From the NCBI GenBank assembly GCA_021234155.1, contig JAJEKV010000093.1:1302001-1366000 (forward strand): a stretch of DNA of 64,000 nucleotides. The letters are read 5' to 3'. The stretch comes from Isoetes taiwanensis (Eukaryota > Streptophyta > Lycopodiopsida > Isoetales > Isoetaceae). Made by a program: the position numbers and the translations under genes. Each line of letters starts with the position of its first letter. The first letter of the stretch is position 1. Under the pieces are notes generated by a model, which was not told the origin of the DNA, searched no databases, and saw only the letters and a list, made by a program, of their open reading frames with translations. Shown here piece by piece: positions 46,401 through 58,200 of this stretch.

Positions 46401-46741
46401 CTTGGAAGAATTGACAACGCCATTAATCCCTTGCTTGATCCAAAGAGCCATGGACTCTCGTGAAGGTTTTGACACCGACCGGACCTACCCAGTGAGAGAC
46501 ATCACATGGTGGTGGAGAAGAGACATCGCATGGTGGTGGAGGAGAGACATCACATGGTGGTGTGGAGGAGAGGGGTCAAGTGGTACAAGATCCCGTAAAC
46601 GCATTGACCGGGTAAGATTAACCCTGATGATATTGATAAAGCGTGATGATAATGTTTTTGGTCGAATATTGAAAACCGATTTGCATATCATACTTGTATA
46701 TAAGATTTACCTCTGTGGTATTAATGATTACCAGATCGATT
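43445..46741 (+). pseudogene. Long degraded plus-strand coding region, unrecognised
   Basis: Coding-like stretches in changing frames: KRKGRPLPSYESERQKAING (43820), a Pro/Ser/Lys-rich linker (44100-44300), HMFPLGVTYIEKISIRYGRG (44450), PADVVPFDPHIQSSLVPWSQ (44600-44660), then NFFKTRAQNLRILAYMKKEI and ELGIKYRKFEDLRKVSDGFL (45430-45570), LALRNFVRLFSGGAFT (46275), and a C-terminal WWW repeat (46496-46569). Residue composition looks like real protein, but no domain is recognised. It may be one transposon or host gene with many indels. Confidence 0.35.
46496..46569 (+). repeat. 24-26 bp coding minisatellite
   Basis: Three units of GAGACATC(A/G)CATGGTGGTGG(T)GGAGGA at 46496-46519, 46520-46543 and 46544-46569. 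In frame they encode R-D-I-(T/A)-W-W-(W/C). The last unit is 2 bases longer. Confidence 0.85.
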
Positions 46742-46744
46742 AAT

Positions 46745-49650
46745 CTTTTGAATAATCGATGACACATAATGATCTTAATGTATTTGCCCCTTTTGTATAT
46801 ATCTTACTTGTAAAGCAAATAAAGCTAAAGAATACGGTATTTCATTTGCAATATGAATATATTGTAACAGATCATGGCTGTCATTATTTGTTTGCTTTTT
46901 TCCGTATTGTCCTTATGATTCACTTCAAATGCAAATGACTTTTATTGCTTTTTTTTTTTCCACAATTTTTATTCAAATTGGCGCAACCAAAGTTGTTTTG
47001 CTCACGATTTCCATTTCGCGGTCAAATAGAGCGTTTTCAGGCTAATCCTTTGTGCATTTTTAAGTAAATAGCAGATTTGATTGCTCGAATGTGTGAAAAC
47101 AACTAACAATTTCATTTCGAAATAAAATGGAATCACTTAAATTTCCAACTTTAATGAAACTCGCTGTTTATGGGGAATGCCATCATTAAGGCATCAACAA
47201 ATGCGCCTCGCTTAATTGCCCTTTGGGGCATTTGAGAATGAGGAAGTGAGTGGCGAAAAACAAAACAAATCATCCTTGCATCTTTGTTTTCGCGGATGCC
47301 ATATGACTAAAAATAATAGAGCTAATTTGTGCTTAGGTTTAAATGTTTTTGCCCATGAGTTTGTTTACATCATACTATCTTTGTTTTAAACCTTTGTAAA
47401 CCGGACAAAGAAGCAAATGTTTTGTTGCTTCGTGTGGCACTAAAGCCGCTTTTGTTGCTTCCAGTCCGGCATTAAAGCCAAGAGTATCCGGTCACAGAGC
47501 AAAGAATATTTGAGCTTCCATGGAAGACAAAATTGAAAGGCCAAAAAAAAAAGCATTGCTAGTTGTTATAATTAAATCCATTCCAACGGCAGTTATTTTC
47601 AATACCATAAATACCATAGGAGAATTTTTCCCATTTTGCTGAGTTTTGCTAACCAGTTGCTTTGTTGTAGGGCTCCAGCTTTCATTCCATACCATTTCAG
47701 CTTCAATCCAAGTGATTCTCAAAGAAACACTAGACTCTTCATAGCAAATCATTCGGCTGCATGGTCTTCTTATATGATCCGATAAGTTCTTTTCCAAAAT
47801 TAAAGTTTTATTTCTTATTGTGGTTGTATTAGTTGCAACTAAGAAGTATTACATAGCTTGCAAATAATGTGTTACTTTTAGAGTACCACATCTCTTTATG
47901 CAATACACTAAGTTGCATTTATACCTGCAATGTTCATAATATACAATGGTTGTGAGATAGCCTGGTTCTAGAAAAAAGACCCAGCGCATCTGAGTCCTTT
48001 AAAAACTGCATGAGAATGCTTGGCTATCATATGAAATGCAACAATCAAATTTGTAAGCTCCTCTTACAAAAAAGGGATGAATAAGAATTACCCGAACCAA
48101 TTTCCCAAAGAAACTTTGTTAAAATTTAGACTTTCCCTTTTTAGTTCTAAAGCATCCGAAAGTAGCCTCCTCGTGATAGCCATAGCTTTATTAACAAACT
48201 AATTTGCCATAAATTGTTACTTAGACATTTCTCCTTTTGTCGCAGAACAATTCCACTACAAAATGGGTAAAAGCAATATGCGATTCAAGATGCCGCATGA
48301 AATTCAAGAGTTGAATGATGGTAACATTTTGGCGCTTTTCCGAGATGCCTATTTTGGGTATTCAAGGTACCTAATCTTCTTGAATGCCGTGGTTTCTAAA
48401 TCCTTTTGTTTTTTTTTGCTTATTGTCCGGTAAATGCTTATTTGTTCTTAATGCATTGCATTTACAGAGATATTTGGCAAGGATGTGGATATCGATTTTT
48501 TTGATTTAACTTTTTAACAAAACTAACAAAGTCTACACTTAGGTTTTGTTCAAGCTTTACAGCTCCTACCATGCCCCGATAGCCCCAAACAGGTATCGCT
48601 TCTGATATTTCGCCATGGCAAAGTAGCTTCACCAATTCCGAAGCCATCACTTAGGATAGGCGTAAGGGCGAGCTTGAAAATTTGTCGTAATAGTATTTCA
48701 ATAAATGCCAATGCGCATAAGATCTCATCATGGATTGCCGCTTTTAGACAAAAAAATATGTTATAACGACTAATGCCTTAACATTATTTATCAATGCCCT
48801 TAGGCATAAATATGTCATCCACTGGCATCCCCTAGCCTAAGAAATACTAAATGCACCATTGCACTCATAAACTACTATGTGACCACATTGCAAATCTAAT
48901 GTGATTTACACACACTGCACTATTGCATTCTATGCACAACACAGTAACTTGGAATAAACACTACTTTTTGAACCTATATAGTGCATAAGCTCTAAATAAT
49001 ACGTTTGAAATAAGTATGAACTTCATTATTATCACTTTTTTTGAATATGAATATGAATGAGAAGCAATTCAAAGTTTTGCACCAACATCAAGGTCAAGAC
49101 ATATTGTTAGATAGAATGACCTTTGTTAATATTCTATTTGCATGTTATCATGTTGAAATGATGGATTAGAGTTGCCAATCTAACTACCCAATCTTTCATG
49201 TCACCATTCAACATTCTCAATTTCAAAGGAAAATGGGAGAAACTGTATTGTTGTATGATTATCACACTTTCAATCTTTTCAAAATATTGCCTTTTATCTT
49301 TCTACTTTAAACTCAACCGACGTGATGTCCAACAACAAACTAATCTTGAAAGAACAAATTCATTTAGTAATTCATATTCTTTTAAGGGCTTTCAGCAAGT
49401 GTTCCAAATTCACCAATACTCTGGCACTCCATAAATAAGCAGCTTCTACATGCCGCACACTTGGGCTTGGTCTTCGGTGCACAGGGCGCCGGCTCCGACG
49501 GCGCCAAATTCTTGTATAGTCATAAATATGCAACTGAATGTAATCATTGTATTCCATAAAGTTGAACTACATAGTTGTTTGTACTGTCAACATCACCAGC
49601 TTATGCACATATTATGCAATTTTACTTTTAATCTCAAATATACAATTCAA
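46745..49650. other. AT-rich spacer before the right copy
   Basis: No gene recognised in 2.9 kb. Only short ORFs without family resemblance are present, such as 47492-47797 (minus, 101 codons) and 49198-49434 (plus). The sequence changes to the duplicated segment at about 49651, just before the LINE tail. Confidence 0.55.
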
Positions 49651-49815
49651 AGAAATATTCCTTAAATTATATATATTTTTTTTTTGAGGGATAAAAAATA
49701 GACTTTATTTACTTTAAGGGAACGATACACAGCCACGTGGCAGGGATGCACCCATCTGCAATTCTGAGATGAGGATAGCTACTTGGCTCGTTCTTGAACT
49801 ACTCACTTGGACGTC

Positions 49816-50669
49816 CTAGTGTAGACTTAGGTAGGTACCCCATATTTCAACCTTTACTTCTTCTTCGCTCTCAAACACTAGCCTGAATTTTTTTAGCCTT
49901 TCAAGTATCGTAAGTAGAAGCTGATTTGGTGATATGACCTCTTGACTCTCATTGAAGACTAAGGCATTTCTCCTTCTCCATATTGACCAGATTGTCCATG
50001 CTCTAGCTATATGGAAGGCCACCTTCTTCATGGTGCACCAATCTAGGGGAAGGATACCCAACAACAGTTCCTTGGTACCTAAATCCGTATTCAAAGTCGG
50101 CCCGTGCTCCATGCCCATACTACTTGCAGCCTCACATTCCACCGCATAATGTTCAATGGATTCCCTGCTCACCTCAAATGGGGCATAGTGGGTCGACTTT
50201 TATTGTCCTATTTGGAGACTAGTTGATTGACCCTTGGAACCCCTCGTGGTATCACTTGCCAAAGAAAAGCGCTTATCCGTAAAGGGGAGATATTTCCGCC
50301 ATGCATCTTTCCGTGATGTTTTTAAGGTTTTCCTCCGGATCACTAGTTCCCTAGTAGGTATTCAAGTACACCCTTAGTCCTCAAGCTTCAGAATTTGATT
50401 TCACAAACTTGTTAGGCTATATCATGGGTGCATAACCCATGGATTTTGATCTCCTCAGTTATAGTGTTTGGGAGTACCAGAGCCACACTTTTCCATATTA
50501 TTTTGTCTGCGTCTTTTAAGGCAAAACAAACCTGAAATTCTGCCCAACCGACAAATTGCTCTCCCTTGTACCACTGGGCACAGGAATCAATTCCACAATT
50601 TTTCCACCTCTTTACGATCCTTGCATCAGCCACCATACCTAAGGGGCCTTGTTTGTTGTGCAGTAGCAC
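49816..50669 (-). pseudogene. LINE ORF2 C-terminal remnant, right copy
   Basis: Counterpart of 170-1024. The upstream part (50669-50412) and the WSIWRRRNALVFNE block are kept. The zinc-finger run is frameshifted: CAG and CTG sites seen in the left copy around 448-560 are altered here (50095-50215), removing part of the CPIC...HC motif. Whether these are mutations or read errors cannot be decided from the sequence. Confidence 0.75.
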
Positions 50670-51234
50670 TGGTACCCACCATGGAGGAGACGTCTCTGCT
50701 TCCTTAAATTATAGTGCGATGCAAAATTTCATTGTGTTGTCAAACCTGGTTACCTACAGTTAAACAACAAAAAATTAGCCAAGTTAGGGTAGGCAGAACT
50801 AACAGATAAGTAGTAGGTTATCTTGGGTTATCCCCTAAGGAAACATGAGCATGCTAAATTTATAAAAGAACCATCAGATCTAGTCATTCAATAGTCTCCA
50901 TCTAACTTTACTTCATTGTATGTAAGTATATAATCATTTGTCTTACTCATTTACATGTATTTATTGATGGCCTTTTGCATTGCGCAAGTTCAAGAGAGTA
51001 ACACAGTCAGATGTTTCGTGCTCTTTCTGCACCTTTCAGATATATTTAGTAAACAAAATAGTCATTCGTCATACTCTCCAACAGGAGTTTACATCTCTGC
51101 CTTATAATATTATTAAGCTACATATTCTAAACGAGGTGTGCCCTGTACTACCTCGATCGTCAGATCCGTCCATCCTATGGCCCAAACTATACGCTGAGGC
51201 CTCTGGGTGCCTCTGTTTCACTTATGGTCATTTA

Positions 51235-51420
51235 TGATTGGGGGCGCCTGATTTTGAGATATGAAATACGAACGAGTTCACCTAAGGTTTTGATGGAATA
51301 TGGAACCTCTATATGGCTTCGCCTAAGGTTACGAGGGCTCGAACCTCTACCAAAATAACTCAAATGTCCTAATAAAACTGCTTTGATCAATATAACCAAT
51401 GAGCTAACGTGATTATTTTT
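51235..51420 (-). mobile_element. tRNA-derived SINE-like element, right copy
   Basis: Same A box (complement of 51396-51406) and B box (complement of 51335-51345) as the left copy. About 14 bases present downstream of the B box in the left copy (around 1701-1714) are missing here. Confidence 0.45.
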
Positions 51421-52425
51421 TATCTTCAATCTATGTTTTTTTTTTATAACAACTCATTCAATTGTTTTAGGGATATGGTCTATGGTTTTAGGAATTGTCA
51501 TTTTCACATCCATATCAAATCCCCTTGGAATCCCCTACTATTGTGCTATATATTCTTAGTGTAAGCACATAGAATCATTTATGCTACACTGCACCGAAGC
51601 TCTACTAGATGTAACTTATCTTTTAGCATGTATTACCCACTTTATACATTTCATAAACAACTTACTATTGAAATTGCATTTCCGTCACTTAGATTTTATT
51701 ACATATCTGCAAATAAATAATCTTAAATAGAACCTGATTGTTCTGCGCTCCAGAGATAACCAATCGAATTTGAAGCATTATTGTTGTACTTTTTTGCCCA
51801 AAGATTTAGAGACGGACCCAGCCCCTTGGCCCGGGCCCGAATCGCTAAGCAAACCTAAACACACTTAAACAAGATAACCTAACTATCGTACAATACGAAT
51901 GATATCAAAACTGCGAAATCTCCATATCATATTCATAAGGTTCCAAAATACAACAACTCAGGCACACATATTACAAAGATCCCATCACACCATAGGATAT
52001 CACATAACACATAGTCTCGTAGCTGATACAAAAGATAACAACAGACTGTACAACAAAACCAAGCAGGTTCACTCGGATCCTCCATCCGAGGTGACCGAAG
52101 AGGACCCAATAGACCCGTGACTCTTCAAGGCTCATCTCCGTGATTCTCCAAAGAGGTCAACCCCGGGTTGCCTCTTCCATAATAAATTTGTCCAAGAGAT
52201 CACCACCGCCATAGATTCGATGTTTGGACACCACCGCTCATCCCAAGTCTCCCTGAACCACCACGCTACGGGCGGAATCTAGGTGTAGCGTGATGCTTGG
52301 TTCACCCGGACGTGCCATCTTTAGTAACATACAGCAAGCAAGAAGGGGTTAGTCCACAGGGACTAAGTGGGGAACACTAGGGTAGGGAACCAGAACTATA
52401 TCAATCATGAAATATTAATCTACAT

Positions 52426-52937
52426 CAATGTTGTCCCAAACGTTTTGTACGTATGTAAAAAATATGTATGCATACGTTTTTTACAAGTATGTATCAATAC
52501 AAACGTATTTTACAAAAACTTTTTTTTTCTCTCTTTTTTTTTTTTTGGTAAATCAGAAATCTACCTCCTTGATGAGCCTATTATTTGCCTATATGTGGAG
52601 GATGCTATCCAAGATCATTGTGAGGTGGCTAAGAAGCATTCAAGGAAGCAAGCAAGACAACCGAACATGATTTGGGGTCTTCACCTTGTCATCTCAGGCC
52701 ATGATCGTCTACTCCATCCGAGCGGCGCTTAGGGCAAATGTAGAGAAACGTATGAATGGAAGAAAAAAGAAGACTTACCTAAGATATTAACAAATATAAT
52801 ATGTTATATTAAAAAAAAAGCAAGGATAAAAAAACTACTAAATTTTTGACCAACGTTTTTATCATACATACGTATAATACGTTTGTTTCGAAAAATACGT
52901 TTGGTATATGTAAAATACGCGTATTTATACAACACTG
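52426..52937. mobile_element. hAT-type MITE, right copy
   Basis: Same element as 2819-3325, with the same ATCTACAT duplication at 52418-52425 and 52938-52945. Sharing the insertion site and target duplication shows the insertion happened before the segment was duplicated. It differs mainly in homopolymer length. Confidence 0.8.
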
Positions 52938-53959
52938 ATCTACATTCAATATATGACAAGAGAAACTTACCTCGCTCCATGTTTCCTGCAAAGGTTAGAT
53001 GACAAAGCTCAAATCATCTCAAGTCATGTCTAGGATCTCTGATCCAATCCAACGCTCTTTGGGTCGCACCCCAAGGAGACATATTTCCAAATCCCCAGAC
53101 GTGACATGCCGCTTAACAAGGGGGCTCTTCCCTTGGCCTCATCCGTCTAGCCCTCCCACTCTGGCCACGGATGCGGAGTCACACGGCCACCCCACCCCTC
53201 CGAAGATGGGCTGTTCAATGCAATGCCAAATGCCACAACTTTCATCAAGAATATTCACAAGAGAAAAATACCATCCAGGACCTCTACAAGGTAAGCCATA
53301 CCACATACACAAAGAATGTAAAATATATATCACTCATGTTCCGTGCATTTCCATGTTATAGCATCCACACATGTCTCAACCGGCCTCAACTATTATAATA
53401 ATCACTAGCATTCTAATTTAGAGCACCAAGACAAATAATGCAACAAGAGTTAACAATCTAGCAAAACATAAATCCAAGCATGATAACATTGTTTCTTTTC
53501 TTCTTGCAAAAAATGTCCGGGAAAAACATGCGTTAACATTAGAATGCATGGCTTGCTGCCACGTGGGCATCCCTATTGGACATAATAGATTATATATGTG
53601 TAGATAATCTTTCAATACCATGTAAAGAAATAATATTTGTTTGTCACATTACTAAATTGCATTGATGAACTATATTGTATAACTAGACATGGTTTGTCTA
53701 AGACATGGTATGGCCCACATACCGGTATTGATTTCAAGAGTTAGTTTTCACTAAATAATCATTAGAAAAAAATTATATTGATTCAGTTTTGGGGGCCTTG
53801 TGTCTGAATGTGGACTTTACCCCTAGGGTCCGCACCTGCTCCAAGTCATTCCAAGTGGCAAGGAAAACCACTGGGCCTCGACTCCATACAAAAGCACAGG
53901 TGTGACTGGTGGGCCCAATCATAAAGCTCCACCTTATGCCTATTGTTTTGCATTGCTTA

Positions 53960-55250
53960 GAGTGTCTTCCAACCTGCTGCAGCTCACAACCGAATGGAAT
54001 TATCCCAGTTCATGGCAGACGGGAATTCCACCCCCAAATATTTGTAAGTGGGTACCACTTCAACATTTTGGCCATGATAAGGGGGTTGGGGCCCTTGGTT
54101 GGCGTGCAGATGATATGAGGACCACCTTGGTCTTGGCCAAGTTGACGTGCATGTTAGGAGGTCCACATCATTAGCATAGATCAGTTGTCTGGTGATCTGG
54201 TGTAGAAGTTGAGCCCCATTATCCCCATTGTCAACGAGCCATCTTGCCAACTGATAGGCCAAACAACGTAGGAGAGAGAGGGCATCCCCTACGGCTCCGG
54301 CGTCGCTTTTGAATGGTTGGGTCTGCCGGGTTGCAGCCGGCCTAAGCATATCTCATATAACTTGTACACCCCGTTTTGCAGTTCCGCAGGGATGTCTGGC
54401 TATTGCAATCTTGTCCGCAGCTTTCCCCAAGGCACAGTGTCAAAAGCCTTGGTGAAGTCTACGAAGTAGCAATACAAATCTTGTCGACGATTCATGCTGT
54501 CCTCAACCAGAGTCCACATCGTGCAGATGTGATCAATGGTTGAGTATCTCGGCCTGAATCCTACCTATATGAGTGCTCGCACCTCTATTGCCTCTACCCA
54601 TCTTGTCAATTGCTTCTCAAGGATCCTATCGAGGAGCTTTGCAAACACTGAGCTGATCATGATGGTCCGGTAATTGGCCAGGCAGTGCGGGTCTCCTGCC
54701 TTGTAGATTGGGACAATCCTACTAGTGGTCCACTGGGGGCCGGGAGGGGGACCTTTTGCAATGCATTGACGAACATGGCAATTAGTATCAGTGCCATGGA
54801 TGGTCCTGCCCACTTGAGTAACTCCGCCTGCATGTTGTCTAAGTTTGGTGCTCTTCCATTGGCTAGACGCTGCAGCCCCCAAGGCTTACCTCCGCCTGAT
54901 TTTAATCACCGACCTTGCCGGGGATAATGTTGTCCGTGTTCGTGGATTGTAGAGCTACTATAGATATTGCCCCACAATACCGAGTGATGTTTCCCTGGGT
55001 ATGCACCGGGCTCCCCGAGCACTCTTGCCGAAGGTCCTGGGATGATGTTCCAGGAGGAAGAACATTTTCTGTTGATGGGCCACAATGTACCTAACCTTTC
55101 TAGCCTTAAGGAAAGTGCAGTATTGTCGGACCGCATCTGGGCGTAGAGCAGATTTGTGACTTGGTAGAGCCAGCATTTGTGTTCCTTGAACTCAACATCA
55201 AACCACTGGTTTGGGGAGGGGGGGGGAGGGTCGTGGCTCCCGAGAAGAAG
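53960..55250 (-). pseudogene. Non-LTR reverse transcriptase remnant, right copy
   Basis: Counterpart of 4319-5632 with better continuity: 54882-54565 carries SRIVPIYKAGDP and LANYRTIMISSVFAKLLD in one frame, and 54349-53984 carries RT block 4 through YANDVDLL to YKYLGVEF. The Y-A-N-D substitution (54170-54172) is shared with the left copy, so it predates the duplication and is not a copy-specific read error. Confidence 0.8.
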
Positions 55251-55251
55251 G

Positions 55252-58200
55252 TTGATTCAAAGAGGATCAGGATTGAATTCAGATAAATTGTCTTTTACTA
55301 TCTAGGAAGATCAAGAGGTCTCTGGAGATCCAATACAAATACAAGGAGAGCAGAATAAGCCCTATGTAGGTCTAACACAAGGAGAACACAATAAGCCCCA
55401 AGGGTTTTCAAGATAAAACTTTATAGTTTTAAGACTTATTGATGAATTTATCGCCAGACATACCTGGGTTCATTGACATAGAATCTCTATAATATAAGAT
55501 GCTAATATCATCGCTAGTACAAACATCTACAAGAGCACATTTAGTAGCTGATTAGGTGTAATCAAATTGACATATTTTGCTATGATAGTCCAAAGACTGG
55601 ACAACTTTTAAGAGTATTCATGTGGACTACAAAGTAGTGTTGAATTATCATGTGCTTCATAATATCAAGGCATTAGCATCCCAACATTTAATTAAAAAAG
55701 CAAACATCTAAGTTTTGTTTCTAGCGAGTGCTATTATACGCATGCATGATTATTATCGCATGCATGATCCTGAACATTCCATTTAGAGGTGAAAAAAATG
55801 GTTTCTTGGCGCCTTGCCTGCGCCGGCGGCTTTGGCAACAATAGAGAGAGGAGGCTGCCCTTCTCTCTCTCTGTCCGGCACTGCTACAGTCACTCTTGCA
55901 ATTTCGAAGTCATGCTTGGATGTTAGTGGGTTTTGCCGGTGATTCGGAGGTTCTTTTCTCCAAAGATTTTGCCGACTTTGATTCGAAGCAGCTTCAAGGC
56001 GATCTTTTTGTTTCAGGCTGGTAAGCCACTAACGTGGCCTTTTGTTCTAACCCTTTCAACAAGAATGATGATTTTGCTACAACAAATCACATTGAAAGGG
56101 CGCATAGCCTATAAGATGGAGCAAAAATGAAGCGCGAATTAGAAAGAAGTTGTTTTGGTTTTTGTAAGCAGTCTTTCCAGTTGGAACTTTTGATCAGATC
56201 CCCTCCTCTTACTCTTTCTTGCTAGCCAAAAGATTTAGGGATGATTTCTTGAAAGGAGGCAGAGTAAGTTCTGGATCATAATTCTACAGTTTTAAAATCG
56301 GATTTGCCGAGCTAGGGATCGTTGTGTCTCTAGCATATTGCAGGTTGGCTAATGGCATATCTTGACAATGCAACGCCTCCTTTTAATCTCATATTTGGTA
56401 GCAAAGTTGAAGAACTTGATCATAGTTTGAAGCATATTGGCTTCTCTGAGCAATTTCGTTGGAAAAGATAATTCCATATTCATCCTAATTGAAACTAAGG
56501 TAATTTCAAAATTGCAAACTAAGTCTATACTAAGGTATATAAAAAGTTAATACAAAGTTCTTACCTTTGGAAAAAAACATTTCATTTACTAGTTTCTTTC
56601 CTAGTTGGATTACAATGTTCCTACTCCTAGGAATGGCAAATGTTCCTTCTCAAGTTCAACTAATTGGGTTACATTTTTCCTCCTGAACTTTCTCGATGAT
56701 AATAAAGTATTGGTGTTTAACTACATCCCCTTCCCCCCCAAAAGCCCCAAAATCCTAATTGAAACTAAGGTAATTTCAATTGCAAACTAAGTCTATACTA
56801 AGGTAAAGTTAGGTTGATAATAAATACAAAAAGTTCTTCTGATCTGATCAATACAATAAGTTCTTACCTTCGGATAAAGACATTTCATTTACTAGTTTCT
56901 TTACTAGTTGGATTACAATAGGAATGGCAAATTCCACAATGCCTTGACGAACATGGCAATTAGTATCAGTGCCATGGATGGTCCTGCCCACTTGAGTAAC
57001 TCCGCCTGCATGTTGTCTAGGTTTGGTGCTTTTCCATTGGCTAGACGCTGCAGCCCCTACGCTACCTCTGCCTCTGTGATTTTCAGCACTGGACCCTGCT
57101 GGGGGGGTAATGTTGTCCGTGCACCCTTAGGATTATATAGCTACTATAGATATTGCCCCACAGCTCGGGGGTGATGTTTCCTGTAGGAGGCACAGGCCTC
57201 ATGAGCACTCTTCGCCAGAAGGTCCTGGGATGATGTTCCAGGAGGAAGAACATTTTTTGTTGATGGGCCACAATGTACCTGGCCTTTCTAGCCTTAAGGA
57301 AAGTCCCGCATCTGGGCATAGAGCAGATCTGTGAATTGGTGCAGCCAGCATTTGTGTTCCTTGAACTCAACATCAAACCACTGGGTTTTTTTTTTTTTTT
57401 TTTGGGAGGAGGAGGGGGCTGGGGGGGGGGCGGGGTGAGGGAGGTCATGGCTCCCGAGAAGAAGGTTGATTCAAAGAGGATCATGATTGAATTCAGATAA
57501 ATTGTCTTTTACTATCCATGAAGATCACGAGGTCTCTGGAGATCCAATACAAATACAAGGAGAGCAGAATAAGCCCTATGTAGGTCTAACGCAAGGAGAG
57601 CACAATAAGCCCCAAGGGTTTTCAAGATAAAACTTTATAGTTTAAGACTTATTGATGAATGTGCACATGTCAATTTGTTACCGCCAGGCATACCTGGGTT
57701 CATTGACATAGAATCTCTATAGTATAAGATGCTAACATCATCGCTAGTACAGACATCTACAAGAGCACATTTAGTAGCTGATTAGGTGTAATCAAATTGA
57801 CATATTTTGCTATGATAGTCCATAGACTGGACAACTTTTAAGAGTATTCATGTGGACTACAAAGTAGTGTTGAATTATCATGTGCTTCATAATATCAAGG
57901 CATTAGCATCCCAACATTTTATTAAAAAAGCAAACATCTAAGTTTTGTTTCTAGCGAGTGCTATTATACGCATGCATGATTATTATCGCATGCATGATCC
58001 TGAACATTCCATTTAGAGGTGAAAAAAATGGTTTCTTGGCGCCTTGCCTGCGCCGGCGGCTTTGGCAACAATAGAGAGAGGAGGCTGCCCTTCTCTCTCT
58101 CTGTCCGGCACTGCTACAGTCACTCTTGCAATTTCGAAGTCATGCTTGGATGTTAGTGGGTTTTGCCGGTGATTCGGAGGTTCTTTTCTCCAAAGATTTT

